Source: Mediterranea massiliensis (lineage in GTDB: Bacteria; Bacteroidota; Bacteroidia; Bacteroidales; Bacteroidaceae). Taken from it: a DNA stretch of 37,459 nt. The notes beneath the pieces are model-generated. The model made no database searches. It had not been told where the DNA came from and saw only the letters and a program-made list of their open reading frames with translations. Positions within the stretch are counted from its first letter, which is position 1. Every line of letters starts with the position of its first letter. Below are positions 1 through 6,125 of this stretch, piece by piece. A program made the position numbers and the translations under genes. The stretch is from contig SUXZ01000023.1 of NCBI GenBank assembly GCA_015060685.1, forward strand, positions 1-37,459. Direction: 5' to 3'.

Positions 1-72
1 CAAGAGCCGAATGAAGAAAAAGAAAAATCAATTCTTCCATCGCTATTTGATTTTGACAAAATGTCACATTGA
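1..72 (+). CDS. 3' end of an unidentified CDS, cut by the window edge
   Basis: The first 72 bases read in one open frame from base 1 to a TGA at 70-72, giving 23 residues that end in SLFDFDKMSH. The peptide is charged at first and hydrophobic near its end, with an A-rich codon pattern, so it looks like a genuine C-terminus. The gene cannot be identified from this fragment. In Bacteroides, smalltalk genes often follow HU-like DNA-binding or primase/VirE-type genes, so such a gene is possible, but that is inference only. Confidence 0.4.
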   Translation, partial: QEPNEEKEKSILPSLFDFDKMSH

Positions 73-124
73 AAAGCTTATTATAATATAAATCGTATCG
101 TTAAATATTTCTTTGGGACAGCAG

Positions 125-169
125 TGCGGCGTGCTGCGTCCGCGTAAACATCCACGCAAACACGCCGCA
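125..169. repeat. Nested inverted repeat (outer 9-bp arms, inner 5-bp arms)
   Basis: The outer arms TGCGGCGTG (125-133) and CACGCCGCA (161-169) are perfectly complementary. The inner arms TGCGT (135-139) and ACGCA (154-158) can extend the stem. The segment GCGTGCTGCGTCCGC in the left arm region also occurs in the repeat at 6020-6087, so this is probably a member of the same dispersed family. Confidence 0.65.
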
Positions 170-323
170 GGAAAAAGGGCCTTGGCGTAGGTGCGTCAGT
201 GAGGGCTTTGCCAGGAGCGGGAAAGGAGCGATTGTTTGAGCACGAAGTGCGAGTTTTAGCTCCGTCCGCTAATGGCTTTGCACGAATAGCACCGGAGACT
301 CCAGCCCTTGATTCTTTTCTTTG

Positions 324-360
324 TTACTTTCTTTTCGTATCAAGACGAAAAGGAAAGTAA
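324..360. repeat. Long hairpin, 15-bp stem with one bulge
   Basis: The left arm at 324-338 (TTACTTTCTTTTCGT) pairs with 345-360 around a six-base loop, with a single bulged base. No U-tract follows, so it is not a standard terminator. The stem is AT-rich and unusually long for a chance structure. Confidence 0.7.
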
Positions 361-367
361 AGACAAT

Positions 368-394
368 CGGACACACCATGGCGTGTCCCTACAA
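368..394. repeat. Palindromic intergenic repeat, copy 1
   Basis: This 27-bp segment is repeated exactly at 669-695. Its core is a near-perfect palindrome (GGACAC, centre CCATGG, GTGTCC) followed by CTACAA. A related member with a different core lies 9 bp downstream at 404-428. Confidence 0.8.
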
Positions 395-403
395 CAACAC
401 ATT

Positions 404-428
404 CGGACGCATGATTGCGTCCCTACAA
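404..428. repeat. Palindromic intergenic repeat, variant copy
   Basis: The core is GGACGCA, four bases, TGCGTCC, followed by the same CTACAA tail as the copies at 368-394 and 669-695. The conserved outer bases (CGGAC and GTCCCTACAA) combined with a changed inner stem that still pairs suggest selection for the hairpin shape. Confidence 0.75.
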
Positions 429-441
429 AAAACACAAAATT

Positions 442-555
442 ATGGAAGAACAGAAGAAGAAAAACACGTTTGAACTGATCTTGAAGATTATCATTGCGGT
501 GGCATCGGCCATTGCGGGAGCATTGGGCGCCACGGCGTGCAAGGGAATGTTTTAA
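442..555 (+). CDS. Smalltalk-family small hydrophobic protein (37 aa)
   Basis: A short ORF encodes 37 residues: a charged start (MEEQKKKN), one hydrophobic segment (about residues 10-32) and a final CKGMF. This charged-then-hydrophobic pattern with a late Ala/Gly-rich stretch and a Cys close to the end matches the 'smalltalk protein' family of Bacteroidota. The family's function is unknown to me. Its genes commonly lie between an HU-like gene and an N-acetylmuramoyl-L-alanine amidase gene. Neither partner is visible here: hairpin repeats lie upstream and heptamer repeats downstream. The start is the first ATG, preceded by the AT-rich leader usual for this phylum. It could be a membrane miniprotein or a toxin-like peptide; the family assignment is fairly secure. 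Confidence 0.7.
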   Translation: MEEQKKKNTFELILKIIIAVASAIAGALGATACKGMF

Positions 556-619
556 TTAGCGATGAACGATTAGCGATTAGTGATTAGTGATTAGTGGTTA
601 GCGGTTAGCGATTAGTGAT
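556..619. repeat. Degenerate heptamer tandem repeat (TTAGNGA type)
   Basis: About nine consecutive 7-bp units of the form TTAGTGA or TTAGCGA, with minor variants, begin right after the stop codon of the small ORF. The period of seven is kept throughout. It resembles the other heptamer block at 4067-4182 in architecture but not in sequence. Confidence 0.8.
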
Positions 620-631
620 GGCCACACTATC

Positions 632-695
632 CTACTTGACTACTTAACTACTCACTACTTGACTACTACGGACACACCATGGCGTGTCCCTACAA
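632..695. repeat. Composite intergenic repeat: CTACTTGA tandem units plus palindrome
   Basis: Bases 632-668 hold four to five units of CTACTTGA, CTACTTAA or CTACTCA. The 27-bp palindromic repeat (669-695) follows directly. The same two modules occur in inverted orientation at 6020-6087, so the pair behaves as one mobile or duplicated composite unit. Confidence 0.75.
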
Positions 696-699
696 GTAA

Positions 700-723
700 G
701 GGCGGACACACGGTCCGCCCTTT
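700..723. terminator. Likely (bi)directional terminator hairpin
   Basis: Arms GGGCGGAC (700-707) and GTCCGCCC (713-720) are perfect 8-bp complements around a five-base loop. On the plus strand TTTCTCC follows, a weak U-tract. On the minus strand the hairpin lies 25 bp beyond the stop codon of the DUF349 gene, so it could end that transcript. Confidence 0.6.
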
Positions 724-744
724 CTCCTTATTATATAATAAATA

Positions 745-2592
745 TTATGCTTCGGATTGGATTTGCTCGTCGATAACCTTGAGTTTCTGCTTCACCAGTT
801 CGATGTCGGCTTTCAGCTTCTCTACCTTGCGGTTCAGCTCGGTGAGGAGGCTGTTGCCTTTCTTCGACGAGGCGGTGAGGAAGCCAAGGTTGTTTTCGTA
901 GGTCTGCAACTCGGCTTTCAGGTTATCGGCCTGGCGCATCAGCTTTTCGCGTTCGCGGTAGAGGGCTTGCGCTCCGCCTGCCTGAATGTTGCCGATGGAC
1001 GACTTGTAGTTGGACAGCTTCTTGGTGGATGCCTGCATGTTGAAGCGGTCGAACAGCTTATCCACCAGCGAGCGGTAGGCTTTGTGCAGCTTGTCTTTCT
1101 CCTTGAAGGGCACGTGTCCGATGGCGTTCCACTGCTTCATCAGCTCGCGCACCTGCTGAACGGTTTCGTCGGTTTCGGCTTCATCGCACAGGGCTTCCAG
1201 CTGCTTGATTACCTGGCGTTTCTTATCGAGGTTTTCGTGCTCTACGCTGCGTTGCGACGAGGTGGCCTTGTTCTTCTGGGCGAAGAAGTAGTCGCAAGCG
1301 GTGATGAAACGTTGCCAGATAGCATCGGATTGCTTCTTGGGTACGGGACCGATGGTCTTCCACTCCTTCTGCAGCTTGACCAGCTCGTCGGCGGTAGCTT
1401 TCCAATCGGTGCTATCCTTCAGTGCTTCGGCGCGTTCGCACAGCTGGCGTTTCTTCTCTAAGTTCTCGTTCAAGCCGTTTTTCAGTGTCTTGAAGAAGGC
1501 GGTCTTGCGGGCGAAGAAGTCGTCGCACGCGCTGCGGAAGCGTTCGAAGATTTTCACGTTCATCTTCTGCGGTGCAAAGCCGATGGTTTTCCACTTGGCT
1601 TGCAGGGCGAGGACCTCTTGCGTGCGGTCGTCCCAAGCGGCAAAGGAGGTGAGCTCGTCGTAGTCGATGGCTTCGATGATTTCGCAAATCACCGTCTTCT
1701 GGTCGAGGTTCTGCTGCTCTTGCTCTTTCAGCGCCTCGAAGTGTTGCTGATGGCGGCGGTTCACTACGGTAGAGGCCGCCTTGAAACGCGACCATATTTC
1801 ATCGCGCAGCTCCTTGGCAACCGGACCGGTTTCGCGGAACTCCTGATGCAGCTTCTGCAGTTGGTGGAAGGCGGAGATGACATCGCTCTCTTCGGCCAGC
1901 TTTTCGGCGGCCTGGCAGAGGTGTTGCTTGATTTCGAGGTTCTTCTTGAAGTCGTACTCGCGGAATTCGCTGTTCAGCTTCAGCAGGTCGTAGAACTTCT
2001 CCACGCACACCTGGTAGTTTTTCCACAGCTCGTTTATCTTGGTGGGCGGCACCAGGCGCGTTTCGTTCCATTGCTGTTGCAGCTTCTTGAACTCGACGTA
2101 GTTCTTGTTGGCGTCTTCGGGCGACTCCAACAGTTCTTTCAGCTCTTCGATGATGGACATCTTGATTTGCAGGTTCAGCTCCTTCTGCTTCTCCAACTCA
2201 GCATTGGCTTCGCTACGCTTTCCCTTGACTACCGCCATGGCTTGCTTGAACGCCTCTTCCAGCTCGTCTTTCGGCGCCTGGAACTGCTCGGCATCGCCAC
2301 CGCCTTCGACAAATGCGCGGCGGGCAGCCTCCACTTCGGCCGAATGGATTTTGTAGAAGGCTTGCTTCAACGCTTCTATCTCGGCACGCGATATCTCGTC
2401 TTCGGATAGCGCCAGCAAGCGCAGTTTCTCTACTACCTGAACCTTGGTGAGGCGTTGCTCCACTACCGGTTCTGTTGTCTCTGCATCAGCAGGAGCGGCC
2501 GCTACTTGCGCTTCGGCTACTTCTGCAACCATCTTTTCTTCTGCTAACTCCACGCTCTTTTCGGGGAGGTTAGTGTCTTGAGTGTCCGTCAT
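745..2592 (-). CDS. DUF349-repeat coiled-coil protein (615 aa)
   Basis: This is a long, highly charged and largely helical protein. An acidic, Ala/Glu-rich leader (residues 1-45) precedes five DUF349 repeats at about 165-203, 241-275, 326-362, 402-440 and 479-517. The repeats are recognisable by W-K-x-I-G-x-x-P-K-K, then IWQRF and FF positions. A C-terminal coiled coil spans about 543-612. There is no signal peptide or membrane segment, so a cytoplasmic location is expected. DUF349 proteins are widespread in Bacteroidota and their biochemical role is not settled. The gene follows mgtE on the same strand with a 119-bp gap that carries its own -7 element. The start ATG at 2592 is the first in the frame and fits that promoter. 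Confidence 0.85.
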   Translation of the reverse strand: MTDTQDTNLPEKSVELAEEKMVAEVAEAQVAAAPADAETTEPVVEQRLTKVQVVEKLRLLALSEDEISRAEIEALKQAFYKIHSAEVEAARRAFVEGGGDAEQFQAPKDELEEAFKQAMAVVKGKRSEANAELEKQKELNLQIKMSIIEELKELLESPEDANKNYVEFKKLQQQWNETRLVPPTKINELWKNYQVCVEKFYDLLKLNSEFREYDFKKNLEIKQHLCQAAEKLAEESDVISAFHQLQKLHQEFRETGPVAKELRDEIWSRFKAASTVVNRRHQQHFEALKEQEQQNLDQKTVICEIIEAIDYDELTSFAAWDDRTQEVLALQAKWKTIGFAPQKMNVKIFERFRSACDDFFARKTAFFKTLKNGLNENLEKKRQLCERAEALKDSTDWKATADELVKLQKEWKTIGPVPKKQSDAIWQRFITACDYFFAQKNKATSSQRSVEHENLDKKRQVIKQLEALCDEAETDETVQQVRELMKQWNAIGHVPFKEKDKLHKAYRSLVDKLFDRFNMQASTKKLSNYKSSIGNIQAGGAQALYREREKLMRQADNLKAELQTYENNLGFLTASSKKGNSLLTELNRKVEKLKADIELVKQKLKVIDEQIQSEA

Positions 2593-2643
2593 CGTATATT
2601 CAAAATTTTAGAAACGACTGGCGTTTCTTGAGTTACTTTTGCA

Positions 2644-2651
2644 CAAAGTTA
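2644..2651 (-). promoter_or_regulatory. -7 element for the DUF349 gene
   Basis: Read on the minus strand this is TAACTTTG, a match to the Bacteroidota -7 consensus TAnnTTTG, about 52 bp upstream of the start codon. No TTTG is visible at the expected -33 spacing. Confidence 0.5.
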
Positions 2652-2711
2652 AAAGAAATAAATTATTCATTCATACATTTTTATGGAAAAATTTACATTT
2701 TTCTGTAAAAA

Positions 2712-4058
2712 TCATCCCAACCATGCCGTAATTCCCATGTATATAAGCATACCGATAAGGTCGTTTGCCGTGGTAACGAAGGGACCGGTGGCAATGGCAG
2801 GGTCTATCTTCATCTTCTCCAGCGTCAAAGGTACCAGCATACCGAAGATGGAGGCGAACATGATGACGCCAAACAAGCTGATGGGCACCAGGTGGGTGAC
2901 CGGCTCAATGTCGCCATAGCGGAAGAAGTTGTAGCCATAGACCAGCAGGGAGATGAGGGTGGCGTTGATAAGTGCCACGGCCGACTCCTTCAGCACCTGG
3001 CCGAAGACGTTGGAGGTGGCAAACGAACCGTTGGCCAATCCCTGTACTACGATGGCCGACGACTGGGTACCTACGTTACCCGCCGTACCACCAATCAGAG
3101 GGATGAAGAGGGCCATCTCGGGATGTTGAACGAAGATGTCGTCGAAGCATCCCAACACCATGGAGCTGGCGATACCGCCCACCATACCGATGAGCAGCCA
3201 TGGAAGACGGGCGGTGGTCTGACGCATCACGCTATCGTCGGTTTCCACGTCTTGCGAAAGACCGGATGCCAACTGATAGTCGCGTTCGGATTGCTCGCGC
3301 ACCTCGTCCATCACGTCGTCCACGGTAATCTGTCCCATCAGACGACCGATGCTATCCACCACGGGAACGGCCACCAAGTCGTACTTCTCGATGATTTGTG
3401 CCACCTCTTCGATGGAGGTATCTACGTGTACCGAGATGGGGTCTTTCTCCATAACGTGCTTCACCTTCGAAACGGATGGCGAGGTAATCATCTTGGTCAG
3501 CGGAAAGACGCCCAACAGCCGTTCGTCGTCGTCCACCACATAGACGTAGTATATCTCGTCCAACTCGCCAGCCTGCATACGCATTTCCTTCAGGCACTCG
3601 GGCATACTCCAGTTCTCGTTCACGATAACCATCTCTGTACCCATCAAACCACCGGCGGTGTCTTCGTCGTACTTCAACAAATCCACAATGTCGCCCGCCT
3701 GTTCAATGTCTTCGATGTGCGAGAGCACCTGCTCCTGCTTGTCTTCGTCGAGTTCGCGCATCAGGTCAACCGCGTCGTCGGTATCCATGTAGTCCACAAA
3801 CCGCTTGGCAATGGTTTCGGATGGCAGTACTTCGAGCAGCTCCTTACGGGCGTCTTCGTCCATCTCGACCAGTGCATCGGCCGCCACCTCGTTGTCGAGC
3901 AGGCGGTATATGTAGCGTGCATCGTCCAGGCTGAGGTCGTTACACAACTCAGCAATGTCGGCGGGGTGGAGATCCATCAGCATCTCCTTCAGTTTCTCGC
4001 TCTCTTTTTGCGCGATGCATTGTTCTACATCATCAAAGAATTCTTGATTCAGTTCCAT
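2712..4058 (-). CDS. mgtE: Magnesium transporter MgtE (448 aa)
   Basis: MgtE channels admit Mg2+ and close when cytosolic Mg2+ binds their soluble domains. The layout is complete. The alpha-helical N-domain (about 1-130) carries repeated acidic helices. A CBS pair (about 135-255) includes the VPVVDSIGRLMGQITVDDV stretch. The transmembrane part runs from about residue 284 to the end. The MgtE signature FIPLIGGTAGNVGTQSS lies at 318-334, and the pore segment near ATGPFVTTANDLIG (423-436) supplies Asp433 as the likely ion-selectivity residue. Length and domain order fit the family. The gene lies downstream of rsmA, separated by a heptamer repeat block, and may have its own promoter, although I could not find a clean one. 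Confidence 0.95.
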   Translation of the reverse strand: MELNQEFFDDVEQCIAQKESEKLKEMLMDLHPADIAELCNDLSLDDARYIYRLLDNEVAADALVEMDEDARKELLEVLPSETIAKRFVDYMDTDDAVDLMRELDEDKQEQVLSHIEDIEQAGDIVDLLKYDEDTAGGLMGTEMVIVNENWSMPECLKEMRMQAGELDEIYYVYVVDDDERLLGVFPLTKMITSPSVSKVKHVMEKDPISVHVDTSIEEVAQIIEKYDLVAVPVVDSIGRLMGQITVDDVMDEVREQSERDYQLASGLSQDVETDDSVMRQTTARLPWLLIGMVGGIASSMVLGCFDDIFVQHPEMALFIPLIGGTAGNVGTQSSAIVVQGLANGSFATSNVFGQVLKESAVALINATLISLLVYGYNFFRYGDIEPVTHLVPISLFGVIMFASIFGMLVPLTLEKMKIDPAIATGPFVTTANDLIGMLIYMGITAWLG

Positions 4059-4066
4059 AACATATT

Positions 4067-4182
4067 GAGTTTTGAGTTATGAGTTGTGAGTTGTGAGTTT
4101 TGAGTTGTGAGTTTTGAGTTGTGAGTTTTGAGTTGTGAGTTAATTCAGCACTCAGAACTTAGAACTTAGAACTCAGAACTCT
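4067..4182. repeat. Heptamer tandem repeats in two opposed blocks
   Basis: Bases 4067-4142 are about eleven 7-bp units of GAGTTGT, GAGTTTT or GAGTTAT. Bases 4150-4184 are five units of ACTCAGA or ACTTAGA. The second block is roughly the reverse complement of the first in phase (GAGTT against AACTC every 7 bp), so transcript or DNA could fold into a long imperfect hairpin. The repeats fill nearly the whole gap between mgtE and rsmA. Confidence 0.85.
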
Positions 4183-4183
4183 C

Positions 4184-4978
4184 TTAGCAGTTATTTTTCC
4201 CCAACTCCTCTTCCACCATGTTCGTCAAGTCGATGAATTGCTGGACGGAGAGCTGCTCGGGACGCTTGTCGAACAAGGCGTCTTGCGTTAGCGAACAATC
4301 TTTCCCCAATATCGGTTTGATGGAGTTGCGAAGCGTTTTGCGTCGTTGGTTGAAGGTTGTCTTCACCACCTGCTTGAACAGCGCTTCGTTGCATCCCAGC
4401 TCAGTGGTGTCGTTGCGCGTCATGCGGATGACGGCGCTCTTCACCTTGGGCGGCGGATTGAAGACATGCTCGTGGACGGTGAACAGGTATTCCACCTTAT
4501 ACCACGCCTGCATCAATACGCTTAGTATGCCGTAGGTTTTGCTTCCCGGGCCTGCCGCCATACGCTCGGCCACCTCCTTCTGTATCATGCCGGTGCAACA
4601 GGGTATGAGGTCTTTGTTGTCCAGCATCTTGAAGAATATCTGGCTGGAGATGTTATAGGGATAGTTGCCGGTGAGCACAAAGGGTTGTCCGTCGAACAGG
4701 CGCGTAAGGTTCATCTTCAGGAAGTCGTCTTCGATGATGCCCTCTTCCAACTGCGGAAAGGCTTCGCGCAAGTAGGCAACCGACTCGAAATCAAGTTCGA
4801 CCACCTTCAGCGGACGTTGCTTCGGCAAGAGGTATTGCGTCAGTACGCCCATGCCTGGACCTACCTCTAAAACAGGCAAATCGGGACAAGCATCTACCGT
4901 GTCGGCGATGTCTTGGGCCACCTTCAAATCTTTCAAGAAGTGCTGGCCGAGAAACTTTTTAGGCTTTACTAATCTCAT
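4184..4978 (-). CDS. rsmA: 16S rRNA adenine(1518/1519)-N6 dimethyltransferase RsmA (264 aa)
   Basis: RsmA (KsgA) uses S-adenosylmethionine to dimethylate two adjacent adenines in the terminal helix of 16S rRNA late in 30S assembly. The diagnostic N-terminal KKFLGQHFLKD (7-17) is present. The SAM-binding motif I VLEVGPGMGVLT is at 36-47, the acidic E61, DD at 84-85, and the catalytic motif appears as NYPY (105-108), where many homologues have NLPY or NFPY. Length is normal. The gene is divergent from the membrane protein at 5060 and shares an 81-bp promoter region. It is the first gene of the minus-strand run rsmA, mgtE, DUF349. Confidence 0.96.
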   Translation of the reverse strand: MRLVKPKKFLGQHFLKDLKVAQDIADTVDACPDLPVLEVGPGMGVLTQYLLPKQRPLKVVELDFESVAYLREAFPQLEEGIIEDDFLKMNLTRLFDGQPFVLTGNYPYNISSQIFFKMLDNKDLIPCCTGMIQKEVAERMAAGPGSKTYGILSVLMQAWYKVEYLFTVHEHVFNPPPKVKSAVIRMTRNDTTELGCNEALFKQVVKTTFNQRRKTLRNSIKPILGKDCSLTQDALFDKRPEQLSVQQFIDLTNMVEEELGKNNC

Positions 4979-4994
4979 TTATCAACTTATTCGC

Positions 4995-5002
4995 TATTTT
5001 TG
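4995..5002 (+). promoter_or_regulatory. -7 element for the membrane protein at 5060
   Basis: TATTTTTG matches TAnnTTTG and lies 57 bp upstream of the start codon. It sits only 7 bp from the opposed -7 element of rsmA, so the two transcription starts overlap. No clear -33 TTTG is visible. Confidence 0.5.
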
Positions 5003-5009
5003 CAGACGA

Positions 5010-5017
5010 CAAAGGTA
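5010..5017 (-). promoter_or_regulatory. -7 element for rsmA
   Basis: On the minus strand this reads TACCTTTG, matching the phylum -7 consensus, 31 bp upstream of the rsmA start codon. TTTG candidates lie further upstream but at non-ideal spacing. Confidence 0.55.
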
Positions 5018-5059
5018 ACTCTTTTCATTAACAAAACGTAACAAATTCATCGAAAATCA

Positions 5060-6034
5060 ATGAATAAACTTGCAAAAAAGAGCTTTCAAGTGCTGTTGCC
5101 CTTCGCTTTGGGATGTTTTATCCTCTATTGGGTGTATCGCGATTTCGACTTTTCGCAAGTGCGCAACGTGCTGCTGAACGATGTGCATTGGGGATGGATG
5201 GCGGCTTCGTTGGTTTTCGGCGTGCTGAGTCATGTCTTCCGCGGATGGCGATGGAAACAGACACTTGAACCGCTGGGCGAGCATCCGAAAAGCAGCAACT
5301 GCGTGGATGCCATCTTCTTGTCGTATGCCACCAACCTGGTGCTTCCGCGCGTGGGCGAGGTGTCGCGTTGCGGCGTGCTGGCAAAGTACGACAACGTATC
5401 GTTCGGCAAGTCGTTGGGTACGGTGGTGACCGAGCGGTTGATTGACACGCTATGCATCGGAGTGATTAGCGGCATCACCTTGCTGCTACAGATGCCTGTA
5501 TTTGCCACCTTCTTCCGCGAAACGGGTACGAAGATTCCATCGTTCAGCCACCTGCTGCACACGCCTTGGTTCTACGTGTCGCTGTTTTGTGTCATCGGCT
5601 TCGTGTGGATTATCTACCGCCTGCTGCACATGCTCTCCTTCTTCGAGAAGGTAAAGGGATTTGCACTGAACATCTGGGAGGGTATTATCTCGTTGAAAAA
5701 CGTCAGGAACATACCGCTATTCATTTTCTATACCCTGGCTATCTGGGCGTGCTATTACTACCACTTCTACCTCACCTTCTTCTGCTTCCCCTTCAGCGAA
5801 CAGTTGGGATGCCTGGCTGGTTTGGTGATGTTTGTTGCCGGTACGGTGGCGGTGATTGTGCCTACTCCAAACGGTGCAGGACCCTGGCATTTTGCGGTCA
5901 TCACGATGATGATGCTCTACGGCGTATCGGCTACCGATGCGGCCATCTTTACGCTGATTGTCCATGGCATACAGACGTTGCTGGTGATTCTCCTTGGTTT
6001 GTGGGGATGGATTCACTTACAAGTAGTCAAGTAG
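5060..6034 (+). CDS. Lysylphosphatidylglycerol synthase TM region/UPF0104-type membrane protein (324 aa)
   Basis: This is a polytopic inner-membrane protein with about seven or eight hydrophobic segments. The sequence features TNLVLPRVGEVSRCGVLAKYDNVSFGKSLGTVVTER fall at about 92-127 (quoted here only as a location) and GAGPWHF lies near residue 273. The NxxxPxRxGE and LGTVVxER motifs are typical of the LPG_synthase_TM (flippase-like) family. The soluble aminoacyl-transferase domain of MprF is missing, so it is more likely a lipid-transport or unknown-function family member than a lysyl-PG synthase. The last five codons (QVVK and stop) fall inside the repeat at 6020-6087, so its C-terminus may have been rewritten by the repeat. 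Confidence 0.85.
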   Translation: MNKLAKKSFQVLLPFALGCFILYWVYRDFDFSQVRNVLLNDVHWGWMAASLVFGVLSHVFRGWRWKQTLEPLGEHPKSSNCVDAIFLSYATNLVLPRVGEVSRCGVLAKYDNVSFGKSLGTVVTERLIDTLCIGVISGITLLLQMPVFATFFRETGTKIPSFSHLLHTPWFYVSLFCVIGFVWIIYRLLHMLSFFEKVKGFALNIWEGIISLKNVRNIPLFIFYTLAIWACYYYHFYLTFFCFPFSEQLGCLAGLVMFVAGTVAVIVPTPNGAGPWHFAVITMMMLYGVSATDAAIFTLIVHGIQTLLVILLGLWGWIHLQVVK

Positions 6035-6087
6035 TAAGTAGTTAAGTAGTCAAGTAGGGACGTAGCGTGCTGCGTCCGCACAAGTAG
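6020..6087. repeat. Composite intergenic repeat, inverted copy
   Basis: Units of CAAGTAGT, TAAGTAGT and CAAGTAG run from 6020 to 6057, then a hairpin (arms 6058-6066 and 6069-6077). It is the reverse orientation of the composite at 632-695. The hairpin sequence is closest to the GCGTGCTGCGTCCGC segment at 131-143. It overlaps the 3' end of the upstream CDS and may terminate its transcript. Confidence 0.75.
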
Positions 6088-6125
6088 AAAACATAAATTA
6101 TTAACATATTAACAGAATCAAAACT

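Larger units (their letters stand above)
73..441. other. Gene-free region rich in hairpins
   Basis: No open frame of convincing coding character spans this 369-bp stretch. Four separate inverted repeats (125-169, 324-360, 368-394, 404-428) fill much of it. The segment at about 170-320 has a more G+C-rich look than the AT-rich flanks. It may contain a structured RNA or several small intergenic repeat elements. I see no consensus -7 element that would give a clear transcription start. Confidence 0.6.

Noticed and set aside
1600..2409. Long plus-strand frame (about 269 codons) opposite the DUF349 gene
   Set aside because: It is the antisense shadow of a charged coiled-coil gene, rich in Leu/Gln/Val, with no promoter or domain.
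2892..4082. Long plus-strand frame opposite mgtE
   Set aside because: It is the complement of the clear mgtE frame. Its His/Val-rich composition is an artefact of that.
4067..4182. Heptamer block as a CRISPR array
   Set aside because: Units are only 7 bp with no unique spacers, and no cas genes are present.
5060..6034. Call as a full MprF lysyl-phosphatidylglycerol synthase
   Set aside because: Only the transmembrane part is present and the aminoacyl-transferase domain is missing, so that activity is not supported.
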